DNA of 64,000 nt. Source: Paraphaeosphaeria minitans (lineage: Eukaryota > Ascomycota > Dothideomycetes > Pleosporales > Didymosphaeriaceae). The position numbers and the translations under genes are program-made. Shown here piece after piece: positions 55,807-64,000 of this stretch. Below the pieces are notes generated by a model. The model saw nothing but the letters and a program-made list of their open reading frames with translations. It was not told where the DNA came from and did not search any database. The DNA lies in NCBI GenBank assembly GCA_015832175.1, contig WJXW01000014.1, forward strand, positions 248,001 through 312,000. Reading direction: 5' to 3'. Positions within the stretch are counted from its first letter, which is position 1. Every line of letters begins with the position of its first letter.

Positions 55807-56148
55807 CAAAGGTTGGTAGAGCTTGTAGCATATGATGTGCTCGGCTTGTACTGGCAACGGTCTTCGAAAGGACGGCAGGGTCGTTCATAGTTGACCTGTG
55901 GTCATTCCTAAAACTTAATAAACAATACCTCAAGAGACCCGTGCTTGGCCAGTTTGGATGCCACGGCTCTGCCAGTCTCCTTCACATCAACTCACCAAGC
56001 TGGTTTAGCGCAGAGTGTTGCTTGAGCCAGCGCGCCTTCCCAAAGCGCTTCCATTGCTTGACGTGAAGAAGAAGAGAAAAACCACCTACGCGGGCCTTCG
56101 CTGGCGTTTACTTTGCTTCCGACTTCACATTGACAAACTACCAGGACC
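55807..56148. other. Intergenic, 342 bp
   Basis: 3' end of the rhodopsin-domain gene and promoter of the next gene. Nothing specific is seen. Confidence 0.5.
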
Positions 56149-57423
56149 ATGAGGCTATTCGGCATCCTACTGGTACTGGCCCCAGGATGTCTTTCACGAA
56201 GCTACCCGCAGGTTGCTCGCGTCGTGCCTGTCGAGCCGCGCCTTCCTTTGGAGCGCCGCCAGCACAATCTCACCCTCTCTGGTCAATCCGGCGCACACCT
56301 CGATCGTAGGGTCTTGTTCCCTGATGACCATCCCCTTCTCGAGGCTGTTGCGCAAGGTTGCTCGCTCATCGGTATGATGGCCACACAGGATGAGGTTGCC
56401 GCACGCTTCATTAGACCGGCACACACGTACAAGACTGCAGCAAGTCCCTGGACAGATTGGAATTCCCTACACGACTGGGGATATGACCTCGATGACGACT
56501 TTGCTGATGAGTTCTATATTGCCGACTTGAGAATCCATTTGGATGTTGTCATGCACGATCTTGGTCTCCCACGACTGGAAGTCGTGGGGAAAGGGGGCTC
56601 AGCGGAACCTCGAGCTTGGGACCACAATCGCGTCACAACCCACAACGGCATCGAATACAGGGTAAGTAGTGTTGCTCCATAGTCAACCAATAAAGACTAC
56701 ATATGCAACCGTGTCGCTGACAGCCATTCCAGGTCACCGGTGCTTGGTATCATTTTCTCATGGATGTGGAACATGGCTTGATCCTTGCCACGGTCACGTA
56801 CGGGCCCGAACACGAGGGCATAGCCCAGAACCCTCCCGTCACCGTGCTCCCAAAGCTCAAGAATCTATTCGACATACTGTACCTCGACTACGAGCATCTG
56901 GCTATACAGCACAATGTACCAGTGAACCGTCTGAAGTACTACATTGTCGAAAATGTCAGGAATCCTACGACCAGGGCTGCGGTCAACTTTGCTCTAAAGT
57001 TTGAAATTACAGAGTGGGAATGTTTCGAGTGAGTCGTCTCTTCAACTTTCGCACCGTGCTATGCAGTTCCAAAACCATGACAACAGAAGGCTAACTACGC
57101 TTCATAGACACACGTGGGAAAACAGGCATGTCTTCTACCCTGACGACGAAGGCTACAAAGCTCTCATCTCGAGTCCAAGTGGACGCAGTGCGGCGCTCAT
57201 TCTCGCCACCCACAAAACGGCTTTCGGAGAGCGGAGGATGATCGAGAGCGTTACATTCTTTTGCCAGAATGGAGACGAGGGCAATTACGATCTGCTCTTC
57301 ACTGTCAAGGACCATGACGAGGAGGAGGACGATTCTGATTGGGAAGATGAGGAGACTGAAGATCCTGGCAACCCGGACTTTTCCGTCTCGCCCTGGCCGG
57401 AGGCGACGGCAGCAGTTCGTTGA
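56149..57423 (+). CDS. Secreted hypothetical protein with acidic tail, 374 aa
   Basis: Exons are 56149-56661, 56733-57028 and 57108-57423 (1125 nt, in frame); introns are 71 and 79 nt with GTAAGT and GTGAGT donors. It starts MRLFGILLVLAPGCLS, a signal peptide, and a dibasic RR near residue 35 could be a processing site. The body is rich in aromatic and acidic residues (SPWTDWNSLHDWGYDLDDDF, GAWYHFLMDVEHGLI, LKNLFDILYLDYEHL). The C-terminus is very acidic (HDEEEDDSDWEDEETEDP). It has only three or four cysteines and no membrane helix. I do not recognise the family; it is probably a secreted protein of unknown role. Unspliced reading gives three unrelated fragments. Confidence 0.75.
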
Positions 57424-58120
57424 AGCTCTGGTGCCCGGTACTCGCTTTCAAGATCTGGAAGGTATACATCATCTCGGCTTTGGGTCTTGAGGAATGTTCG
57501 CGCAATTCATTGACAGCTGGGAGCATCGGCTCTTCCATCCTCGCAGTCCTAGAACCGCTCACTTCTTCGGCTTTTGCATTTTAGCGGGATGAGCTTTTGC
57601 GACATGATACCGTAAGCCAGCGAGTGCGAACGATCATCCAGCAAATAGACAAGGGCGATGCACCTCCTCTCTTTCTCTGTCCTCCCATGACCACCTGTTC
57701 CCACACCAATAGAACCATTACAAACCGATGTCTTGCCTTTCCCACTAACATCGCAAGCCCTCCTCCAACGTCCAAGCTCATCGTTGTTCCTTATCCCATC
57801 CAACCAATATTCACCCCAACACCACCCAATACCCAACCTTCGCCTGCATCTCAGGCCAATACCTCTCCCCACCACCTTCACCCTCTTGATAACCTCCCGT
57901 ATGTGCCCCATCTTCTCCTCCCCAGATTCTCCTCAAGCCTATGCACCTTCGTCGTCTTCGGCATCGCCATCATACCTGCCACGCACCGCATCAGTCTCAC
58001 CACCTTTAATGACACCCATCCCCCCTCTTTCTCTCCCCCAGCCCCAAAAGTGCGGTTATGGCATACCTTGGCCCGGCACCCACGCCAGCGTAACATGACT
58101 CGTGCTGACACTCCTTTTTA

Positions 58121-58228
58121 TCCTTGTAAATTCTTTATCCTTGTAAATCCTTCTATCCTTGTAAACCCAATCATCCTCGCGAACCCATTCATTCTTGTAG
58201 AACCATCCACTCTCGTAAACCCTTTCAT
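58121..58228 (+). repeat. 18-bp repeat, six units, open in one frame
   Basis: Units start TCCTTGTAAA and have a period of 18 bp. In the plus frame they spell six-residue repeats (FILVNP, SILVNP, IILANP, FILVEP, STLVNP). Later units diverge (TCCTCGCGAA, TTCTTGTAGA, CTCTCGTAAA). The period is a multiple of three and no stop arises, so coding cannot be excluded, but the surrounding frame has no other support. Confidence 0.75.
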
Positions 58229-58400
58229 CTCCCCTACAATCCTGCCATCCGCGTTAATAACTCTCAGCCTGGAATTTCGACCTCTTAAGCCTTATAATCC
58301 CGCTTGTGGAAATTTTTAGGATTCGTGTGGGTATACTCGAAGTTCGTCGGCTAACTGCCAAAGCCTTGGGTGAGTGTACGCTATACCTACTACACCACAC

Positions 58401-58422
58401 ACACACACACACACACACTGTC
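58401..58422. repeat. (AC)n microsatellite
   Basis: About eleven AC dinucleotides in an intergenic region. Shorter AC-rich runs recur at about 58960-59020. Confidence 0.9.
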
Positions 58423-58618
58423 CGATCGAAACCAAGCACCGGAACCCCCCTATCTCCATGGAAACTCCATCCCCTTGGCCGTTTCCGCTCAGCGCGAACG
58501 TGTCGGTATTTAGTGCTATTCGGCGTGTGGTTCAAGAATGCGATGCTCACCCCCCCATAATAGTATGCTCTGTACACCCACCCACCCACCTACCCTTCAC
58601 CATCCCCTTCTCCCTCTC

Positions 58619-58905
58619 CCTCTCCCTCTCCCTCTCCCTCTCCCTCTCCCTCTCCCTCTCCCTCTCCCTCTCCCTCTCCCTCTCCCTCTCCCTCTCCCTC
58701 TCCCTCTCCCTCTCCCTCTCCCTCTCCCTCTCCCTCTCCCTCTCCCTCTCCCTCTCCCTCTCCCTCTCCCTCTCCCTCTCCCTCTCCCTCTCCCTCTCCC
58801 TCTCCCTCTCCCTCTCCCTCTCCCTCTCCCTCTCCCTCTCCCTCTCCTCTCCCTCTCCCTCTCCCTCTCCCTCTCCCTCTCCCTCTCTCCCTCTCCCCCT
58901 CCCCC
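58619..58905. repeat. CCCTCT hexamer tract, about 38 uninterrupted units plus degenerate end
   Basis: Uninterrupted CCCTCT from about 58619 to 58845, then phase breaks (CTCTCCTCTCC near 58846 and CTCTCTCC near 58885), then C-rich sequence. All pyrimidine on plus and all purine on minus. The long reading frames over it (Leu-Pro, Ser-Leu, Arg-Glu, Gly-Glu repeats) are products of the repeat, not genes. Confidence 0.95.
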
Positions 58906-59685
58906 TCCAAAAACCTCCAACCCCCACCCTCTCACCAACCCCACCATCCCATCATACATACACACACACCCCGCCCACACGACCATATCCATGAAACACA
59001 CACATACACACACACAAACACCACACCACCCCCAAAGCCTCACCGTGGCGTAGAGCGAAGTGGCGTTTGCACCGAGCTTACCTACCTATCATCGCTCCGT
59101 GAGCTCCAACATACCGTACCTACCTACCCACCGATCCGGGACATCGCGACGATCGTGACAGTATAGTTGTAGGTAGTGACGAACATCCCCAACGCAGGAG
59201 GCCGCCAACGACGAGGATTAGTCTGGTCGGATTTTTATCCTGGCGTGGGCTGATGGGGCGAGCTCGCTCTGTGCGGTGGTGATGCGGGTACGGTAGGTGC
59301 AGGTAGATATGCTGTATGTGAGATGCACGAGGTACGGTACGGTAGGTATCTACGGCACAGTCCAGTGCAGTCCAGTCGCCAAGCAGCATCACGGCCAGAC
59401 GTCACATCCATCAGATCCACTCCACCGACACCAGACGAACCCGTCTCGTCAACATGCACCGTAGCGTTCCGGTCATCTCTGTGTGCGTAACACGTGTACA
59501 AGTATGCAAGTGTGGATTACAATCGTACACGGCCCTCCCCCTCCCATTCCCAGTCATGAAGCCCACCCAACCCAAAAGCATCCCGCAATCGCGGTCCAGA
59601 AAACGCCAATGTTACTTTTACATGCCAAGTACCGAAGAACGCAACATGGGTATCTATCATCCAGCCTTCGTCACCGCATCCCCGC

Positions 59686-61930
59686 TCACGCAATGTTCCC
59701 CGCGAGCCCCAAGAACAGCGCCTGCGCCGCGAGCTGCAGCGTCCAGATGCCGACCTTCTTTATGCGGCGCTTGCGCGCGGTGCTGTCGCCCTCGATATCG
59801 CGGGCGAAGGCGTCGTACATCTGGTCAATGTCAGTTTCCACCTTCCAAACAAAAAGTCCGCATGAGTGAGGAAAAAGGGGGGAGAAAACTCACTTCTCTC
59901 GATACATCGTCCATCAGCCCGCTGTCATATACCGTCCACGACCCGTCGAACTCGGACGCGCGCTTGACAACGCGGCAATTGACGGGTATGAACGTCTTCC
60001 TTGTGTTTATGTACGCGACAATAGGTCGTACAAACGCATTGTTGACGTATGAAATGTCCCTGGTGAACAGGGGCACAGCGGCGCGCACGTCGTTGAGGTG
60101 GACGCGCACGTCCATGATCACGAAGCGCTTGTCGTCCTCGCTGGCCTCGCCCTTGCTTTCCTTCTCGTGCGGGCCCGGCTGGTGGTGGTGCTCGTCGAAG
60201 CCGTGCGCCGCGTGGTCCGAGTAGTGGCGGTTGTGGTTCTGCGTGACGGTCGCTTCGACACGATCGTACATGTCGCTCATGACCTTAGCCAACGAGTCGT
60301 CGTCGTCGTTGGGCAGCATGACGTCTGCGACGAGGTCGACGTTGCCTTCGTAAATCCAGGAGAAGGGGCCTTCGTAGCCGCGGTTGAGGTGGTCGATGTT
60401 CAGGCCGTCGATGCGGATGCGGCTCTGCTTCTTCCAGGTAGCGCCGCCGTCTGTGTCGCGGCCCTCGTTGAGCTGCGCACCAGTGTAGTTGTGCGTTTGC
60501 CGGGGGTGGATGGTGAAGAGGGAGTTATCGAAAGAGCCGGACATCATGTTCGCAGACAAGAAATCGTAGAAGAGCCACTGCTTTCTCAGCTGGGGCAGGT
60601 CGCAACTGAAAATGCTCACGGAATATGGGCGGAAGTTGTTGGGTTGGTAGATGGTGACGAGGAGGTCTTCCATCCTGAATGATTCGAGCTCGAAATCGCC
60701 GGGTTCGTGGGTGTGCTTGTACGAGCGCGGGTCTACCCCTTCTATAGCGTGGACGGAGGTACGATCGACAACGCCGCGGATGCCTTTGATCTCGACATCC
60801 TTGAGGATACCCTTGCCATTCATCCATCGTGAAAACGAAAGTGTGACGTTGACGGTGTCGATGGATATGTCAAATTGCGAGTAGTTGGTATCCTCCTCCT
60901 CCTCAGCTGCGTCTGATACTCCCTTGTCTTTATGCGCGAGGGCGGCGGCGGCTGCCGCTGCAGAAGATTGGGAGCCCTTGGTGACCTGCGTGTTCTTCTG
61001 TCCTGGCCTGCGAGATACAAAGACCTTCCTGAACGAGATGACACCGTCCTTCCACTTGGGTACGACAGCGGATTCGAAGATGACTTTGATGCCAGATGAC
61101 TTGGTCAGGTAGCTACCGATCCATTGAGCAATCGACTCTTGGGCGAAGACAGTGTTGATCAGGAAGACCGTCAGCATGACGAAGGTTGTGGTTCCTAGCA
61201 GCAACCAGGCGAAGTGGGCGGCCAGGATCCAGGAGAACAGGGCGTATATCTCGTCGGCGTTGAAGGGGCGGTTGCTCCGGATGGCGAGCCATTTAAGATG
61301 GACTCTTATGCGCGACCAGAAACCAGACGCGGCTTCCAGCAGCTCTGCCTTTGTAGGGCGCTTCAGATGTGGGAGTGCGTGAGGCAGGGAGAAGTATGAA
61401 CCGTGGTCAGCTAGGTGATCGGCGTCGGTTTTGGTTTTGGGTGCCTCTTTTGGAGCAGCCGGGGGCTCTGGGGGCGCTTCGCGCTGGGGAGAGAGGTTGG
61501 CTTGGGGTGCTTGAGCTGAAGCTTGCGGTCCCTTTGGCTTGGAGCTGTTGGTGACGGAGCTCTTCTCGCGGCGGTTCGATGCGCGGTATTTCCGTTTCGA
61601 CGTGTTGGATATGTGGCGCACATGGCGTTGGAAGGCCGCAGCTGCAGCGAGTGCGATGGATTGCGGTGTGTTGGTCGGTCGCGGAGGTGGGTGTCGCAGG
61701 AGGAGAGCGGAGACGGGTCCGACATGTGATTGTGCAGATTTGGGCGAAGCTGCCCAGCTACACGCACTGAAACCTATTGAAGGCCGCACTGCCTGTGTCT
61801 TTGCTCTTTCAGCGCCCCATGCTGCTGCTGTTCCTGTCCTCCAAAGCGGCGCGCCCTGCCTTCCCAAGCCCAGTTCTCCAACCGAGCGCCGCACTGCCGC
61901 GCCGACGTCGAGCGCTACATTTCTTTTCAT
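59686..61930 (-). CDS. MDM31: Mitochondrial distribution and morphology protein MDM31, 723 aa
   Basis: Inner-membrane protein needed for mitochondrial shape, nucleoid stability and phospholipid homeostasis. Exon 1 is 61930-59894 and exon 2 is 59820-59686. The 73-nt intron (59821-59893, GTGAGT..ACCAG, branch CTGAC) restores the conserved end, where KRRIKKVGIWTLQLAAQALF forms the last hydrophobic segment. A long Ala/Arg/Ser-rich presequence comes first. Then come LKWLAIRSNRPFNADEIYAL, a membrane segment (ILAAHFAWLLLGTTTFVMLT), WIGSYLTKSSGIKVIFESAV, a poly-Ala and acidic insert, and IDTVNVTLSFSRWMNGKGIL. Further on are PFSWIYEGNVDLVADVMLP and a His-rich loop (YSDHAAHGFDEHHHQPG). I chose ATG 61930 because the frame upstream has only non-ATG starts. 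Reading without the intron ends in an unrelated tail at 59831. Confidence 0.93.
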
Positions 61931-62343
61931 TATACCTGCGGGAGCCACATGGTCGAAGCGTGCTCTCGCGGCGATGCGGAGGATGTGGGTACAGCGGCGG
62001 TGGGCAATGCTGGTGATGATGTGCCAGTTGCCATGCAGATTTGGAGAACGTCATGCACGGCGACGCGCAAAAGGAGCCACTCCGACTTCAGGGAAGCCGC
62101 TACCGACCCCGCACGGGCCATGTAAAAAATGTCGGCCACCACAGCTATCGATAACCGCCCACCACGCGAACCGACTTGCACACCACACCGTTAGTCTATA
62201 CGCGAAAGAGACTGGTCGTTGGAGCAGAAGAGAAGAATTCCATCACCTGTGATTTCTGGATTCCCACCTTCCGGTAGACTACCACCCGATCTCACGCCGC
62301 CGAACTTCCTCACACCACGCACGCACACACATACACATACAAC
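61931..62343. promoter_or_regulatory. Bidirectional promoter between MDM31 and PNO1, 413 bp
   Basis: The two start codons face away from each other, so both promoters must lie here or overlap the leaders. The MDM31 side has a possible short leader exon (ATGTGGCTCCCGCAG before GTATAATG) that could be a 5' splice site. The PNO1 side is CACA-rich just before its ATG. No specific factor site is claimed. Confidence 0.6.
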
Positions 62344-63281
62344 ATGCCTGCGCCCACCGCCCTGCAACGCGCGCCCGAAGCGCTTGCGGAAAACGTCGAC
62401 ATGACCGATGCCGTCTCCGCGCCGCTCCCCGCTCAAGACAATGCCCCACTCGTCGACATGGACACCACCACCGCTGCGCCTGCGCCAGCCCAAGACCCCG
62501 CACACTCCGACGCGCAAGACGTGCCCACAACCGACGAGTCGGGCCGGCCAGTCTTCCCCAAGAGCGGTGTCATACCGCTGGCCTTCAAGCGGGAGCGAAG
62601 AAACGTGCCGGGTGAGTCGCTCGGAGCCACCACCTACATGGCACATGTGCCCATCTAACCCACCGCCAGTCCCTCCCCACAGGATGACCCCCCTCAAGAC
62701 CAACTGGCCCAAGATATACCCCCCGCTCGTCGAGCACCTCAAGCTGCAGGTCCGCATGAACACGTCCAAGAAGAGCGTGGAGATGCGCACAAGCTCGGCG
62801 ACCACGGACACGGGCGCGCTCCAGAAGGGCGAGGACTTTGTCAAAGCCTTCTGCCTCGGCTTCGACGTCGACGACGCCATCGCGCTGCTGCGGCTGGACG
62901 ACCTGTACATTGAGACCTTCGAGATCAAGGACGTCAAGACGCTGCAGGGCGAGCATCTCGGGCGCGCCATCGGCCGCATTGCCGGCAAGGACGGCAAGAC
63001 CAAGTTTGCGATTGAGAACGCCTCGCGGACGAGAGTCGTGCTGGCCGACCAAAAGGTGCCGTCCCCCTCCCCCTGGGCCTCTGCTCGTGCTCGTGCTTGC
63101 GCTTGCGCTTATGCTTATGCACCCGACCGTACTGACCTCCCGACAGATCCACATCCTCGGCGGCTTCAAGAACATCCACATCGCCCGCGAGGCCATCGTC
63201 TCGCTCATCCTGGGCTCCCAGCCCGGCAAGGTGTACGGCAACCTGCGGACGGTAGCGGGGCGCATGAAGGAGCGGTTCTGA
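62344..63281 (+). CDS. PNO1: Pre-rRNA-processing KH protein PNO1 (DIM2), 262 aa
   Basis: 40S assembly factor that binds the 3' end of pre-18S rRNA next to the Nob1 cleavage site and recruits the Dim1 methylase. Exons are 62344-62611, 62670-63055 and 63147-63281 (789 nt, in frame); introns are 58 and 91 nt. The N-terminal 75 residues are a low-complexity Ala/Pro/Asp segment. The conserved part then runs VPPHRMTPLKTNWPKIYPPL, VEHLKLQVRMNTSKKSVEMR, DFVKAFCLGFDVDDAIALLR, GRIAGKDGKTKFAIEN (KH-type GKDGK loop) and IHILGGFKNIHIAREAI, ending NLRTVAGRMKERF. All family blocks are intact and the length is normal. Intron 2 contains a small hexamer repeat. Confidence 0.96.
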
Positions 63282-64000
63282 GCCTCGCAAAAGAGAGGAC
63301 GACGGGATCCATGTGCATTTCACGGCGTTTGTTGGGTGGGTGGGAGGAACAGGCGGAAAAAAAAATACCATTAGCGCGAGATGAATTCACGAACGGTTTG
63401 GCATGGGATCAACAGCGGAATCCATGCAATTGGAAGTCGTGCCTGTAGACTGATGACTGAAAACAAACCAAAAACAGAGCAAAGCAAAACAAAACAAAAC
63501 AAAACAAAACAAAACAACAGAAAAATCCCGATTGCCTAGCCGAGTCGCGACCTACGCCCCGTTCCTAGGTATCTATGCAATGGCGCCGTCTCCGCCGGCG
63601 TCCCCGGAAAGCGTGGTTTGCGCGAGCACGTTGGACGCATCCATCCGCAGCTGGCGGATCCCACGAGTAGCTATGACCGATGCAGGTTCGCGACTGGGGG
63701 ATGTGCGTGCGCCGAGTATATAGTATCTAGCGGAGAGTCGAAGCCGACAAATCGCACCGGTGACTTTAGTCTACCTAACGTACCTACCCCCCTTTGCCCT
63801 CGCGGATAGGTTGTGTAGATTCCATATCGACCATCCGCTCCGCACCGCACTCTCGTCGCCTACTAGAAAGAAAAGCAGAAAAGAAAGAAAGCAGAAAAAA
63901 AGAAAAGGAAAAAGAAGAGAAAAGAACTATACGCACCCCCGCCCCTTTGCTTCCGTCTCTCCGGCTCACGCCTTCCACAGCCTGCCATCGGCCTGCACGG
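63282..64000. other. Intergenic to window end, with (AAAAC)n
   Basis: PNO1 3' flank, with an A-run near 63357-63365, an (AAAAC) pentamer array at about 63485-63516 and an AG/AAG-rich run at 63865-63925. No gene is supported; the minus-strand frame at 63784-63978 is a product of the purine run. Confidence 0.6.

Larger units (their letters stand above)
57424..59685. other. Repeat-rich intergenic region, about 2.26 kb
   Basis: Contains a C-rich open frame at 57597-58319 on the plus strand (240 codons) that I do not trust as a gene, an 18-bp repeat (58121-58228), AC runs (58401-58422 and 58960-59020) and the long CCCTCT tract (58619-58905). TACC elements recur at 59080-59130. Confidence 0.6.

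Noticed and set aside
50462..57423. Secondary-metabolite gene cluster around the GMC oxidase, rhodopsin-domain protein and secreted proteins
   Set aside because: No backbone enzyme (polyketide synthase, NRPS, terpene cyclase) and no pathway-specific regulator nearby.
57597..58319. 240-codon plus-strand gene
   Set aside because: Pro/Ser/Thr-rich product of C-rich intergenic sequence without signal peptide, domain or splice sites; only its 18-bp repeat is noteworthy.
58619..58905. CRISPR array
   Set aside because: Contiguous hexamers without spacers in a eukaryotic genome. The 34-bp tract at 20689 also has no spacers.
58374..59053. Long Leu-Pro, Ser-Leu, Gly-Glu and Arg-Glu frames
   Set aside because: Direct translation of the CCCTCT hexamer tract in different frames; not genes.
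1..64000. A complete undescribed multi-gene system
   Set aside because: Neighbouring genes belong to unrelated pathways, and no set of adjacent unknown genes shows shared orientation, spacing and domain logic beyond the Met-Gly run at the left end.

Overview
The window is nuclear DNA of a filamentous ascomycete (Pezizomycotina). Almost every recognisable gene is cut by short introns, mostly 41-137 nt, with GT..AG ends and CTAAC/CTGAC-like branch sites. The set of proteins is typically fungal: an eisosome protein EIS1, a sphingolipid C9-methyltransferase, a Zn2Cys6 regulator with a Fungal_trans_2-type domain, a fungal rhodopsin-domain membrane protein and a hybrid histidine kinase with a fused receiver. 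Dothideomycetes is my guess from style only (low confidence). Exon structures below were derived by hand from splice signals and reading frame. In every gene called as a spliced full-length protein the exon lengths sum to a multiple of three.

Layout. 1-10 kb: small, unrecognised minus-strand genes, several starting Met-Gly with a basic/hydrophobic N-terminus, then a 1160-residue Ser/Thr/Gly-rich membrane-anchored surface protein. 10.8-16.7 kb: phosphomannomutase (SEC53), a small charged protein, a mitochondrial APH-fold kinase-like protein (AIM9 type) and a tiny LEA-like 11-mer protein with TATA and STRE-like elements upstream. 17.4-24 kb: an 895-residue proline-rich protein, a 34-bp minisatellite and EIS1. 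24.8-29.2 kb: a dense plus-strand block with a Y_phosphatase3-type phosphatase, the sphingolipid C9-methyltransferase and PAM17 (with a GC-AG intron). 31.3-37.4 kb: a Zn2Cys6 regulator whose zinc cluster is assembled from micro-exons, then a frame-disrupted secreted PQQ-propeller gene ending in RDEL. 39-47.6 kb: an unknown acidic protein and the hybrid histidine kinase. 49-57.4 kb: secreted proteins, a GMC oxidoreductase and a rhodopsin-domain membrane protein, separated by repeat-bearing spacers. 57.5-64 kb: simple repeats including a long CCCTCT tract, then divergently transcribed MDM31 and PNO1.

The housekeeping genes serve separate pathways: GDP-mannose supply, the plasma membrane (eisosome, glucosylceramide methylation), mitochondrial import and inner-membrane shape, and 40S ribosome assembly. 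I see no operon-like or biosynthetic cluster logic. The accessory parts are the small-protein stretch at the left end, the surface and secreted proteins, the damaged PQQ gene and the repeat-rich spacers. An intergenic palindrome, TACCTAGGTA, occurs five times in 64 kb where far less than one is expected by chance. I found no convincing new multi-gene system; the most distinctive items are in the findings.
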